This document shows positions 35,639 through 44,045 of a stretch of DNA of 64,000 bases, one piece after another. Position 1 is the stretch's first letter. The number at the start of each line of letters is the position of its first letter. Under the pieces are notes generated by a model, which made no database searches, was not told where the DNA came from, and saw only the letters and a list, made by a program, of their open reading frames with translations. The stretch is from Polynucleobacter parvulilacunae (GTDB lineage Bacteria; Pseudomonadota; Gammaproteobacteria; Burkholderiales; Burkholderiaceae): contig NZ_JACVPW010000013.1 of the NCBI RefSeq assembly GCF_018881715.1, positions 62,001 through 126,000 on the forward strand. The letters are read 5' to 3'. The translations under genes were made by a program, and so were the position numbers.

Positions 35639-36091
35639 ATGAATCAGCAGCGACGCAGTTTATTGAAATATTCAGCGGTTTTCGGCTTAATGGCCTCTGC
35701 GGGTCTCATTAGTGTGGCCCAAGCGCAAGAGTGGAATAAGGCAGCATTTGAAGGCAAGAGCCTTGATGATGTATTTAAGATTCTAGGTGCAGGCAGTCCA
35801 GATAAGTCTGGCGCAGTTACTTTGAATGCCCCCGATATCGCAGAAAATGGTGCGGTAGTTCCGGTTGGTATTGTTACAACTCTCAAAGCAGAGCAAATGG
35901 CAATCTTGGTTGAGAAAAACCCAAGCGCCTTGGCTGCGCAGTTCTATATTCCTGCAGGTACTGAGCCTTTTGTTACTACTCGTATCAAGATGGGTCAAAC
36001 CTCTAATGTGTATGCCTTGGTAAAGGCTGATGGCAAATGGAGTATGGCTGTTAAAGAAGTGAAAGTGACTTTAGGTGGTTGCGGCGGTTAA
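35639..36091 (+). CDS. soxY: Sulfur carrier protein SoxY
   Basis: The ATG at 35639 follows AAAGGAG, so a seven-residue upstream extension is rejected. The 150-residue product has a Tat-like signal (QQRRSLLKYSAVFGLMAS) and ends in the diagnostic KVTLGGCGG, whose Cys carries the thiosulfate-derived sulfur adduct during the Sox cycle. It works as a heterodimer with SoxZ, encoded 56 bases downstream. Confidence 0.96.
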   Translation: MNQQRRSLLKYSAVFGLMASAGLISVAQAQEWNKAAFEGKSLDDVFKILGAGSPDKSGAVTLNAPDIAENGAVVPVGIVTTLKAEQMAILVEKNPSALAAQFYIPAGTEPFVTTRIKMGQTSNVYALVKADGKWSMAVKEVKVTLGGCGG

Positions 36092-36147
36092 TCAACCCCA
36101 ATCCGAATAAAAACCATTAATTAATTACTAGATTACAAGAGGAATAT

Positions 36148-36456
36148 ATGTCTGATCCAATGCGCGTAAGAGCAGCCGAAAACGGCGGAATTGTGGATGT
36201 AAAAATTTTGATGAAGCATGATATGGAATCTGGTCAGCGCAAAGATGCTGCTGGTAAAGTCATTCCTGCCTGGCACATCACTACCATCAATGTCAAAGCA
36301 AACGGTAAAGATGTTTTGAATGGTCAGTTTGGCCCAGCAGTTTCTAAGGATCCATTCTTGAACTTCAAATACAAGGGCGCCAAAGGCGACAAGATTGTTG
36401 TGAGTTGGATGGATAATAAAGGCGACAAACGTACTGATGAAGCTACTGCTTCTTAA
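36148..36456 (+). CDS. soxZ: Sulfur carrier partner SoxZ
   Basis: The 102-residue protein has the SoxZ beta-sandwich signature: MKHDMESGQRKDAAGKVIPAW and FLNFKYKGAKGDKIVVSWMD. It has no signal peptide and is expected to travel with SoxY through the Tat system. A GAGGAA ribosome site precedes the ATG. It sits between soxY and soxA. Confidence 0.95.
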   Translation: MSDPMRVRAAENGGIVDVKILMKHDMESGQRKDAAGKVIPAWHITTINVKANGKDVLNGQFGPAVSKDPFLNFKYKGAKGDKIVVSWMDNKGDKRTDEATAS

Positions 36457-36490
36457 TATCAATACGAAAATATATCTAAAAGGGTTACCT

Positions 36491-37330
36491 ATGAAGACAC
36501 GCATCTATTGTGGACTCTTGGCGGCGGGTTTTTTTGTCCTCCTACAGGGCTGTACCAGTCCCGGAAAAAATGAAGATAAACCTGTCGTTGGCGGTAGCGC
36601 AGCAACTCAAGAGATTGAAAAATATCGTGCGATGCTTGCTGATGGTAACCCTTCTGATTTATATGAGGCATCTGGTGAGGATATTTGGAAAAAGCCAATG
36701 GGGCCCAAAAATGCCTCACTTGAAAAGTGTGATTTGGGTATGGGGCCTGGTGTTGTTAAGGGTGCCTATACTCAATTACCAAAATACTTTAAAGACACAA
36801 ACAAAGTTCAAGACCTTGAGTCACGCTTAATTACTTGTATGAGCAAAATGCAAGGTTATGACGCTAACGACATCATTAAGGCTGGTTTTGGCAAAGGTAA
36901 GCGTAAAGATATTGAGGCTGTAGTTGCTTACGTTGTTGCTGAATCAAAAGGTATGCCAATTAATGTTGTTGTTAAGCACCCTAAAGAAAAGCAAGCCTTT
37001 GAGATGGGTAAACAATCCTTCTTCTACCAAGGTGGCCCAATGGACTTCTCATGCGCCTCATGTCATGGCTCGGACGGTAAGCGTATTCGCTTGCAGGATC
37101 TGCCTAACATCACGACACAAAAAGGTGCGGCAGCAGGTTGGGGTTCATGGCCGGCTTACAGGGTTTCAAGCGGAACTTTTTGGACTATGCAACAGCGTTT
37201 AAATGACTGCTATCGTCAGCAGCGTTTCCCTGAGCCAATATATACCTCTGAAGATACCATTGCGGTTTCAATGTATATGGCTGTGACAGCCAAAGGTGGC
37301 ACTATGACTGCACCAGGACTGAAGCGTTAA
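36491..37330 (+). CDS. soxA: L-cysteine S-thiosulfotransferase haem subunit SoxA (monohaem)
   Basis: The ATG at 36491 gives 279 residues. The one haem motif is CASCH (188-192), and Cys240 in RLNDCYRQQRFPEP is the modified cysteine ligand that takes part in joining thiosulfate to SoxY. The N-terminal domain has two single Cys (SLEKCDLGM, LITCMSK) in place of the second haem of dihaem SoxA. The signal ends VLLQGCTSPGK, which looks like a lipobox, so this SoxA may be membrane-anchored, unlike the well-studied soluble forms. It pairs with SoxX. Confidence 0.93.
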   Translation: MKTRIYCGLLAAGFFVLLQGCTSPGKNEDKPVVGGSAATQEIEKYRAMLADGNPSDLYEASGEDIWKKPMGPKNASLEKCDLGMGPGVVKGAYTQLPKYFKDTNKVQDLESRLITCMSKMQGYDANDIIKAGFGKGKRKDIEAVVAYVVAESKGMPINVVVKHPKEKQAFEMGKQSFFYQGGPMDFSCASCHGSDGKRIRLQDLPNITTQKGAAAGWGSWPAYRVSSGTFWTMQQRLNDCYRQQRFPEPIYTSEDTIAVSMYMAVTAKGGTMTAPGLKR

Positions 37331-37348
37331 TCGCTGGAGATAAATAAT

Positions 37349-37954
37349 ATGAAAAATAAATTATCCTTATTGGCGTTAGCGCTATTTATATCCGCCGGTG
37401 TTGCTCATGCTGCAACGCCTTTTGAAAGTATGATGTCCTCTAGTTTTGAGGCAAAAGGTCAAGCTGGTCTCGATCGTTTGGTGCAGGATTCTGCGCAGAA
37501 GTTTTGTTCTAACCCGGCCAACTTGGATGGTGGTGGCGATCCAAAGGTGAGGGAGAAGATTCAGAGCGAAAACATGGCTTCCATTAAGCAGCCATCTGAC
37601 GGCAAGTACATTGGTAACTGGAAAAATGGGGAAAAGATTGCTCAAAGTGGTCGCGGAGCCACTTGGTCAGATAAAGCAGGTTCAGAAATAGGTGGTGGCT
37701 GCTACAACTGTCACCAGATCGACCCTAAAGAAATCTCCTATGGAAATATCGGCCCATCTTTAACTGGTTATGGAAAGTTGCGCGGTTACTCACAAGAAGT
37801 AGTTACCTATACCTGGAATCGTATCAATAATTCCAAGGCATACAACGCATGTAGCAATATGCCTCGGTTTGCACACTTCAAGCTCTTAAATGAGCAACAG
37901 ATTCAGGATGTCATGGCATTGCTGCTGGATCCTGCTTCACCAGTTAATCAATAA
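37349..37954 (+). CDS. soxX: SoxX cytochrome c subunit
   Basis: The 201-residue monohaem protein has a signal peptide ending VAHA (about 21) and the haem motif CYNCH (118-122) in GGGCYNCHQIDPKEISYGNIG. MPRFAHFKLLNEQQIQDVMALL provides the expected Met ligand and C-terminal helix. It forms SoxXA with the preceding gene product. A hairpin follows the stop. Confidence 0.94.
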   Translation: MKNKLSLLALALFISAGVAHAATPFESMMSSSFEAKGQAGLDRLVQDSAQKFCSNPANLDGGGDPKVREKIQSENMASIKQPSDGKYIGNWKNGEKIAQSGRGATWSDKAGSEIGGGCYNCHQIDPKEISYGNIGPSLTGYGKLRGYSQEVVTYTWNRINNSKAYNACSNMPRFAHFKLLNEQQIQDVMALLLDPASPVNQ

Positions 37955-37960
37955 AGTATA

Positions 37961-37984
37961 AAAACAGGCCGACAGGCCTGTTTT
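37961..37984 (+). terminator. Stem-loop between soxX and soxB
   Basis: AAAACAGGCC (37961-37970), GACA loop, and GGCCTGTTTT (37975-37984) form a perfect 10-bp stem ending in a short U-run. soxB begins 15 bases later, so it may be a partial terminator that sets soxB levels, or an mRNA processing/stability element. Confidence 0.75.
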
Positions 37985-37999
37985 CACAAAAGGAATGTT

Positions 38000-39730
38000 A
38001 TGTCTTTAAGTCGTCGCGATTTTCTACAGGCTTTAGCTATTGCATCTGCAGGTGGAATGAGTTTGCAATCAAACTTTGTTAACGCCCAAACTACTGCGCA
38101 AAAGTTTTATGACTTACCTAAATTTGGTAACGTCCACTTTTTGCATTTCACAGACTGCCATGCTCAGCTTTTACCAATTTATTTCCGTGAGCCCAATGTA
38201 AATCTTGGAATTGGTGCGCAGGAAGGTAAGACACCGCACTTGGTTGGTGAATATTTCTTAAAAGCGAATGGTATTGCACCGGGAACTCGTGATGCTCATG
38301 CGTTTACCTATTTAGATTATGTTGCTGCTGCACAGAACTACGGCAAGATGGGTGGTTTTGCTCATATGGCCACACTGATCAAGCAGATGAAAGTCAGTCG
38401 TCCTGGCGCCTTATTGCTTGATGGCGGAGACACATGGCAAGGCTCTGGCACTGCGCTTTGGACTAATGGTCAGGATATGGTTGATGCCGCCCTTGCCTTG
38501 GGTGTAGATGTCATGACGCCACATTGGGAGATGACGCTTGGTGAAAAGCGCGTTATGGAAATCGTTAATGGTGATTTCAAAGGCAAGGTTTCATTTGTAG
38601 CGCAAAACATTAAAACAGCAGATTTCGGCGACTCAGTATTTAATCCCTATGTCATGAAAGTCCAGAATGGCATTCAGGTTGCCATCATTGGACAAGCATT
38701 CCCGTATACGCCCATTGCAAATCCCCGCTACTTCACTCCTGATTGGACCTTTGGTATTCAGGAAGAGAATATGCAAAAGACTATTGATGAGGTTAGATCA
38801 AAAGGCGCAAAGGTAGTGGTGCTTCTATCTCACAACGGCATGGATGTAGATTTGAAAATGGCCTCCCGCGTACGCGGACTAGATGCTATTTTGGGTGGGC
38901 ACACCCATGATGGTGTGCCTATTCCAGTTAAGGTAAAAAATGCTGGTGGTGTAACTCTCGTTACTAATGCAGGATCCAATAGCAAGTTCCTTGGCGTGCT
39001 CGATTTTGACGTGAAGGGCGGTAAGCCGGTAGATTTCCGCTACAAGCTATTCCCTATCTTCTCCAATATGATTCCGGCAGACTCAACAATGAACAAGTTG
39101 ATTGCTAAAGTAAGGGCACCGTATGAGGCTAAGCTGAATGAGAAGTTAGCAACTACTGAAGGTCTCTTATATCGTCGAGGTAACTTCAACGGGAGTTTCG
39201 ATCAGCTCATCTTGGATGGATTAATGGCGCAGAAGAATGCAGAGATTGCTTTCTCACCAGGCTTCCGCTGGGGAACAAGCTTATTACCTGGTCAAGCAAT
39301 TACTCGCGAGAACTTGTTGGATCAAACCGCGATCACCTATCCATACACAACCGTTACTAATATGAGTGGCGAAACCATTAAAACCATTCTTGAGGATGTG
39401 GCTGATAACTTGTTTAATCCAGATCCGTATTACCAGCAGGGTGGTGACATGGTCCGGGTTGGTGGAATGCAATACACCATTGATCCAGCCCAAACCGCAG
39501 GTAAGCGAATTACAGACATGCGTTTGAATGGTAAGCCGATTGAGGCTAGCAAGACCTACAAGGTTGCTGGCTGGGCTCCAGTAAGTGAAGAGGCAAAGAA
39601 CGCTGGTGGCGAAGCAATCTGGGATGTGATGGAGCGACACTTGCGCGACGTCAAGATCGTTAAAGCAGTTAAGCTGAATGAGCCAATTATTAAAGGCGTT
39701 TCCAATAATCCTGGCATGGCCCCAATTTAA
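38000..39730 (+). CDS. soxB: S-sulfosulfanyl-L-cysteine sulfohydrolase SoxB
   Basis: The 576-residue dinuclear-manganese hydrolase of the 5'-nucleotidase/metallophosphatase superfamily releases sulfate from SoxY. It has a Tat signal (SLSRRDFLQALAIASAGG), HFTDCHAQLLPIYFREP, DGGDTWQGSGTALW, VLLSHNGMDVDL and LGGHTHDGVPIP as metal-binding blocks. Length is normal. The ribosome site AAAGGAATG follows the soxX hairpin. Confidence 0.96.
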   Translation: MSLSRRDFLQALAIASAGGMSLQSNFVNAQTTAQKFYDLPKFGNVHFLHFTDCHAQLLPIYFREPNVNLGIGAQEGKTPHLVGEYFLKANGIAPGTRDAHAFTYLDYVAAAQNYGKMGGFAHMATLIKQMKVSRPGALLLDGGDTWQGSGTALWTNGQDMVDAALALGVDVMTPHWEMTLGEKRVMEIVNGDFKGKVSFVAQNIKTADFGDSVFNPYVMKVQNGIQVAIIGQAFPYTPIANPRYFTPDWTFGIQEENMQKTIDEVRSKGAKVVVLLSHNGMDVDLKMASRVRGLDAILGGHTHDGVPIPVKVKNAGGVTLVTNAGSNSKFLGVLDFDVKGGKPVDFRYKLFPIFSNMIPADSTMNKLIAKVRAPYEAKLNEKLATTEGLLYRRGNFNGSFDQLILDGLMAQKNAEIAFSPGFRWGTSLLPGQAITRENLLDQTAITYPYTTVTNMSGETIKTILEDVADNLFNPDPYYQQGGDMVRVGGMQYTIDPAQTAGKRITDMRLNGKPIEASKTYKVAGWAPVSEEAKNAGGEAIWDVMERHLRDVKIVKAVKLNEPIIKGVSNNPGMAPI

Positions 39731-39759
39731 TTGACTATAAAACTACACGAGATTTAAGC

Positions 39760-40197
39760 ATGAAAAAACTACTTTCCATCATTACTGCTTTAGCGCTGAC
39801 ATTGGGATTTTGCTCTGTCGTTTCAGCTCAATCTTCCGGCCCCACTAAAGTGGTCTATCACATTGATGATGCAGAAACTCAGGGTCTAAAAGGCCTGCGC
39901 AACATTCGCAATCATTTGGATACCTCTCCCAATACCATCATCATCGTTGTGACCCATGCCAATGGCGTTGACATGTTGATGGAGGGCGCCAAGGATAAGA
40001 AAAATAATGTGGAGTATGCGCCATTAGTTGGAGCCCTTAAATCTCGTGGTGTGAAGTTTGAAGTGTGTGAAATCACGCTGAAGAATCGCAACCTGAAGAA
40101 GGACCAATTTATTCTGGATGCAGATTTCACGCCATCAGGTGTCGTACGTGTAGCGGATCTGCAATATAAAGACGGCTTTGCATACATTAAGCCTTAA
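39760..40197 (+). CDS. Periplasmic DsrE/DsrF-like protein
   Basis: The 145-residue product has a signal peptide (ending VVSAQ) and a DsrE-type alpha/beta fold: TKVVYHIDDAETQGLKGLRNIRNHL, IIIVVTHANGVDML and GVKFEVCEITLKNRNLKKD. The Cys in FEVCEIT lies where DsrE-like proteins often carry sulfur. Secreted members are common next to soxB. It may hold or move sulfane sulfur in the periplasm. Its substrate is unknown. Confidence 0.8.
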   Translation: MKKLLSIITALALTLGFCSVVSAQSSGPTKVVYHIDDAETQGLKGLRNIRNHLDTSPNTIIIVVTHANGVDMLMEGAKDKKNNVEYAPLVGALKSRGVKFEVCEITLKNRNLKKDQFILDADFTPSGVVRVADLQYKDGFAYIKP

Positions 40198-40205
40198 GCA
40201 GCATC

Positions 40206-41159
40206 ATGAATTGTTTTAAAAGTCTTCTTAGGGTCCTTTTGGGATCCTTTGTATTTTGTGGCCTAGTCTTTGGGGAGGGTAGGCCTGCCGATGCCGTTCA
40301 GTTAAAACCCATTCAGGTGGCGCCACATACGTATTTTGTTCAAGGCTTTCCAGAAATGGGAAGTAGCGCTAACCAGAATTTCATATCCAATGCTGGTTTT
40401 GTTGTAACTCCTGCTGGCGTAGTGGTTGTTGATGCTCTAGGCTCACCTGTTCTTGCGCAAAAGCTAATTGCAGAAATTAAAAAAATTACTCCGCAAAAAG
40501 TGGTTGCACTCATCGTGAGTCACTACCATGCAGATCATGTGTATGGTTTGCAAGAATTTAAAAAAATTGGTGCAAAGATTTATGCACAAGGAGAAGGGCG
40601 AAACTATCTTTCTTCAGAAACTGCAAAGCAACGTTTGATCGCATCTAGGATCGACTTTGCTCCTTGGGTAAACGCCAATACGAGGTTGATTGCTGCCGAT
40701 GAGTGGATTGATCAAAAAGCAAAGCTGACGATTGGTGGCATTGATTTTTTTATAAGCAGAGTGGGGCCTGCTCATGCTCCTGAAGACCTCATGGTGTATG
40801 TGCCCTCTGAGAAGGTACTGTTTGCTGGTGACTTAGTTTTCAGGGGGCGCATTCCATTCGTGGGGAATGCGGATAGCAAGGGTTGGTTAATTGCGCTTGA
40901 TGAGATTGAGAAACTGAATCCCAATATTGTGATTCCTGGGCATGGAAATTATTCGGTTAAGCCTGCTGAGGATATCGCCTTCACAAGGGATTATCTGAAA
41001 TATTTGCGCGAATCGATGTCCAAAGCGGCCATCAACATGGATCCCTTTGAGGATGCTTACAAGCAGGCCGATTGGTCGGAATACGAAGGAATGCCTTTAT
41101 TTAGGGCGGCTAATCGCATGAATGCCTATAACGTCTACCTGTCCATCCAGGCTGAATAA
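40206..41159 (+). CDS. Secreted metallo-beta-lactamase-fold hydrolase (SoxH-like)
   Basis: The 317-residue protein has a signal peptide (to about 24) and the MBL zinc motif SHYHADHVYGL near residue 103, then FAGDLVFRGRIPF and VIPGHGNYS. It resembles SoxH and the 'quinoprotein relay system zinc metallohydrolase' group, which are found near sox and methanol-oxidation genes. The reaction is unknown; hydrolysis of a glutathione- or protein-bound sulfur adduct is possible. It is co-directional with soxB and the DsrE-like gene, with a nine-base gap. Confidence 0.8.
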   Translation: MNCFKSLLRVLLGSFVFCGLVFGEGRPADAVQLKPIQVAPHTYFVQGFPEMGSSANQNFISNAGFVVTPAGVVVVDALGSPVLAQKLIAEIKKITPQKVVALIVSHYHADHVYGLQEFKKIGAKIYAQGEGRNYLSSETAKQRLIASRIDFAPWVNANTRLIAADEWIDQKAKLTIGGIDFFISRVGPAHAPEDLMVYVPSEKVLFAGDLVFRGRIPFVGNADSKGWLIALDEIEKLNPNIVIPGHGNYSVKPAEDIAFTRDYLKYLRESMSKAAINMDPFEDAYKQADWSEYEGMPLFRAANRMNAYNVYLSIQAE

Positions 41160-41229
41160 GAGAGTCTCGAGCGCAAATTCATCCATTGGGCCTTAAAATA
41201 AGGAATTAATGCTAAATCCTTGATTTGTA

Positions 41230-41547
41230 ATGAAAATGACTTTTCCTCAGACGCTTTCTGTAATCCTATTGGGCGCCCTCATTAGTGCACCAGTGATTGC
41301 TGCTCCGGATTTGGCAAATGGTAAGGCCATTGATCAGCAAAAGTGCTATGCCTGCCATGCTAAGAAAAGTGGCTTTGGAAATGGCGACATGATCTACACC
41401 CGCTCGGATAGCAAGGTGAAGTCGCTGGCTGACTTGAAAAAGATGGCTGGCCTATGCAATACCGAACTGCGGCTTGATCTGTTCCCGGAGGATGAAGCGG
41501 ACGTTACTGCTTTTCTCAATAAGCAGTTTTACAAATTTAAACCTTAA
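41230..41547 (+). CDS. Small monohaem cytochrome c
   Basis: The 105-residue protein has a signal peptide (ending VIAA near 24) and one haem motif CYACH at about 38-42. A second, unpaired Cys is in AGLCNTELRLDLFPEDEADVTAFL. It lacks the usual C-terminal Met-ligand context of class I cytochromes, so the sixth ligand is unclear. Sulfur-linked small cytochromes often occur beside sox clusters as electron outlets. I do not recognise a named family. Confidence 0.8.
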   Translation: MKMTFPQTLSVILLGALISAPVIAAPDLANGKAIDQQKCYACHAKKSGFGNGDMIYTRSDSKVKSLADLKKMAGLCNTELRLDLFPEDEADVTAFLNKQFYKFKP

Positions 41548-41567
41548 TTTTTCAAGATACAGTCGCT

Positions 41568-42689
41568 ATGGATGTTGTTGATATCAGCTCTTTAAGTAAG
41601 TCAGTTCTTTGGGCAACCTTTGCTATTACCTTTTTTCTTGGTGCAGTCATGCAAAAGACAGGTTTTTGTAGCATGGGTGCTGTATCTGACGTTTTCATTA
41701 TGTCTAGCTGGGATCGCTTAAAGCAGTGGTTCTTGGCAATTGGCGTTGCCATAATTGGATTCACATTCATGTCTTATTTTGGATTGATTGATCCTCTCAA
41801 GAGCATGTATACCGGCAGTAAATTTTTATGGTTATCTACCATTGTAGGAAGCATCCTTTTTGGCACTGGAATGGTTTTAGCTTCCGGTTGCGGTAGTAAA
41901 ACATTGATCCGTATCGGCGGCGGGAATTTGAAGTCTATCGTTGTGTTTATGGTGCTCGGTTTAACGGCCTATATGACAATGCGTGGGTTTTTGGGTGTAA
42001 TCCGTATTAATACTCTGGATACATTCTTTATTGCTTTTAATACACCGCAGGACTTGCCTAGTCTTTTAAGCTCTCCCCTTGGTATTGCGCGCCCGAATCT
42101 TCATTTGGCTCTTGGCTTAATCATTGGTGCTGCATTTATTACCTATGCCCTGGTAAGCAAAGCATTTTGGACGGCTGAAAATCTCTTTGCGGGTGTTGCT
42201 GTAGGGCTGGCCATCTGTGCAGTGTGGTGGGTAACTGGAAACCTCGGTTATGTAGCTGAAGATCCAAATACTCTAGAAGAAGTGTTTTTAGTTACGAATT
42301 CAGGTCGCATGGAGAGCTTATCGTTTGTTGCTCCGTATGCCTATTCTTTGGATTGGTTAATGATGTACAGCGATACCTCTAAGGTTTTAACTGTCGGCAT
42401 CATGGCTGTTTTGGGAATGATTCTGGGATCTGCGGTTATATCAATTGCAACAAATTCATTCCGCTGGGAATCTTTCCGCAATACTGAAGATACTGCCAAT
42501 CATTTAGTTGGCGCTGCTTTGATGGGCTTTGGTGGCGTCACTGCATTGGGTTGTACAGTAGGGCAAGGCTTAAGTGGTATTTCTACGTTAGCACTTGGTT
42601 CGCTCATCGCTTTGCCTGGGTTTATCTTTGGTGCTTATTTGGGGCTACGGTACCTGCAGGTTCGTCTTGCCCCTAATCCTTGCAGTTAA
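41568..42689 (+). CDS. Full-length YeeE/YedE transporter, probable thiosulfate importer (TsuA-like)
   Basis: The 373-residue membrane protein has about nine helices. Three conserved Cys motifs appear: QKTGFCSMGAVSD (about 35), LASGCGSKTLIRIGGGN (about 108) and LGCTVGQGLSG (about 330). These match the three Cys that line the pathway in TsuA/YeeE thiosulfate transporters. It is the first of three YeeE/YedE-type genes in a row (41568-43596). It starts 20 bases after the small cytochrome gene. Import of thiosulfate or another sulfane compound is the likely role. Confidence 0.8.
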   Translation: MDVVDISSLSKSVLWATFAITFFLGAVMQKTGFCSMGAVSDVFIMSSWDRLKQWFLAIGVAIIGFTFMSYFGLIDPLKSMYTGSKFLWLSTIVGSILFGTGMVLASGCGSKTLIRIGGGNLKSIVVFMVLGLTAYMTMRGFLGVIRINTLDTFFIAFNTPQDLPSLLSSPLGIARPNLHLALGLIIGAAFITYALVSKAFWTAENLFAGVAVGLAICAVWWVTGNLGYVAEDPNTLEEVFLVTNSGRMESLSFVAPYAYSLDWLMMYSDTSKVLTVGIMAVLGMILGSAVISIATNSFRWESFRNTEDTANHLVGAALMGFGGVTALGCTVGQGLSGISTLALGSLIALPGFIFGAYLGLRYLQVRLAPNPCS

Positions 42690-42713
42690 TTTTATAGATC
42701 GATAGATTACACA

Positions 42714-43151
42714 ATGCAAATTGACTGGTTCTCGTTCACACCCATTCCTTCATTGTTGGGCGGAATGATTCTTGGCGTTGCTGCAGCCTTATATGTTTTA
42801 TTGCATGGACGTATTTTGGGTATCAGCGGAATTATTTCCGGATTACTGCATCCAAAATTAACCGATACAGCGTGGCGCCTGACTTTAGTTATGGGCTTAG
42901 TCTCAGCCCCATTCATGGCGGCTTTGTTTTTTGGAATATTCCCCGTTGTGGAAATCGAGTCTGACTGGATTGTTATTGTGATTGCTGGTCTTTTGGTGGG
43001 CTTTGGCGCCCAGTATGGATCAGGTTGCACAAGTGGTCATGGTATCTGTGGGCTGTCGCGTTTATCGCCGCGCTCACTGGTCGCCACGCTTTCGTTTATG
43101 GGTGCAGGATTCCTGACTGTTTTTGTTCTTCGCCATTTAATTGGGCTCTAA
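42714..43151 (+). CDS. YeeE/YedE half permease (PmpA-like, second copy)
   Basis: The 145-residue protein has four predicted helices and the motif GSGCTSGHGICGLSRLSPRS near residue 103, the first-half signature of split YeeE/YedE transporters. It is closely followed by the partner half. Together with the genes at 26314-27409 it is the second such pair in the island. Confidence 0.82.
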   Translation: MQIDWFSFTPIPSLLGGMILGVAAALYVLLHGRILGISGIISGLLHPKLTDTAWRLTLVMGLVSAPFMAALFFGIFPVVEIESDWIVIVIAGLLVGFGAQYGSGCTSGHGICGLSRLSPRSLVATLSFMGAGFLTVFVLRHLIGL

Positions 43152-43152
43152 G

Positions 43153-43596
43153 ATGAAAAAACATTTTGGCCTTTTTAGTCAATACGCTATTGGCGTACTT
43201 TTTGGTTGGGGTTTAATCATCTCGGGCATGAGCAATCCTCAGAAGATATTAGGGTTTTTGGATTTGGCCGGATCTTGGGATCCATCATTGATGTTTGTGA
43301 TGTTGGGTGCGGTGATAGTAGGGCTTGGCGGCTTTTATTTAGTTGGTAAAAGAACAGAAGCATTTTTTGGTGGTGCCTTACATATCCCAACCCGTAAGGA
43401 CATTACAAAACCCCTGATTGTTGGTAGCCTGATCTTTGGAGCGGGCTGGGGGATCGCTGGTTTTTGCCCTGGTCCAGCTTTAGTTGCTTTGGGTGCTGGA
43501 CATCTCAAAGCCCTGGTTTTTGTTGTCGCCATGCTGGTTGGCATGGAGATCTGCGAGCGCTTCTTTACTGCCCATAGAAATACGCCAAAAGCCTAA
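43153..43596 (+). CDS. YeeE/YedE-type half permease (PmpB/DUF6691-like, second copy)
   Basis: The ATG at 43153, one base after the previous stop, gives 147 residues with four helices; the TTG at 43141 would overlap the upstream gene. It has GWGLIISGMSNPQKILGFLD and WGIAGFCPGPALVALGAGH with the conserved Cys, the second-half signature (family also called DUF6691). It pairs with the preceding gene. A short tandem repeat starts at its stop codon. Confidence 0.82.
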   Translation: MKKHFGLFSQYAIGVLFGWGLIISGMSNPQKILGFLDLAGSWDPSLMFVMLGAVIVGLGGFYLVGKRTEAFFGGALHIPTRKDITKPLIVGSLIFGAGWGIAGFCPGPALVALGAGHLKALVFVVAMLVGMEICERFFTAHRNTPKA

Positions 43597-43629
43597 CTCC
43601 AACCCTTAACTCAACCCACAACTCAACCC
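43594..43629 (+). repeat. Three tandem 12-base units after the permease genes
   Basis: TAACTCCAACCC (43594-43605), TTAACTCAACCC (43606-43617) and ACAACTCAACCC (43618-43629) repeat with a 12-base period. The first unit includes the TAA stop of the permease gene. The sequence is free of G and would be unstructured in RNA. Function is unknown. Confidence 0.8.
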
Positions 43630-43677
43630 TGATTTAAAATCATTCCTATTACAAAATTATTGAATGTAGAGGGTTTT

Positions 43678-44022
43678 ATGAGTCTTCCTATTTCTTGCCA
43701 CACCGACCAGTTCGGTACCCTTGGTCAAATTGAGCCAGGTCACTTAGCCGAGATCGCTGCCCAAGGCTATAAAAGCGTGATTAATAATCGTCCTGATGGC
43801 GAAGGCGGTCCAGATCAACCTACTAACGCAAGCATTCAAGCGGAAGCAGAAAAATTGGGATTGAACTACGCCTACTTACCAGTCGTGCCTAGCGCTATGA
43901 CTGTTGAGCAAGTGAGGGAGATGGCTCGACTCTTAAAAACGATGCCCGGTCCTATCTTGGCTTTCTGTCGCTCTGGTGCCCGCTCAACAAACCTGTATCA
44001 ACTTGCTTTGCAAGTTGCTTAA
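43678..44022 (+). CDS. DUF442/TIGR01244 phosphatase-like sulfurtransferase
   Basis: The ATG at 43678 follows AGAGGG and gives 114 residues. The protein has the dual-specificity phosphatase-like fold of DUF442, with YKSVINNRPDGEGGPDQP and the catalytic loop FCRSGARSTNLYQL (C-x5-R). In BigR operons of other bacteria this domain is fused to the persulfide dioxygenase Blh. Here it stands alone at the edge of the sulfur island. The metallo-hydrolase at 40206 is a separate, secreted protein. Confidence 0.85.
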   Translation: MSLPISCHTDQFGTLGQIEPGHLAEIAAQGYKSVINNRPDGEGGPDQPTNASIQAEAEKLGLNYAYLPVVPSAMTVEQVREMARLLKTMPGPILAFCRSGARSTNLYQLALQVA

Positions 44023-44045
44023 ATTAAGCAGGCACTCTTCCAACT

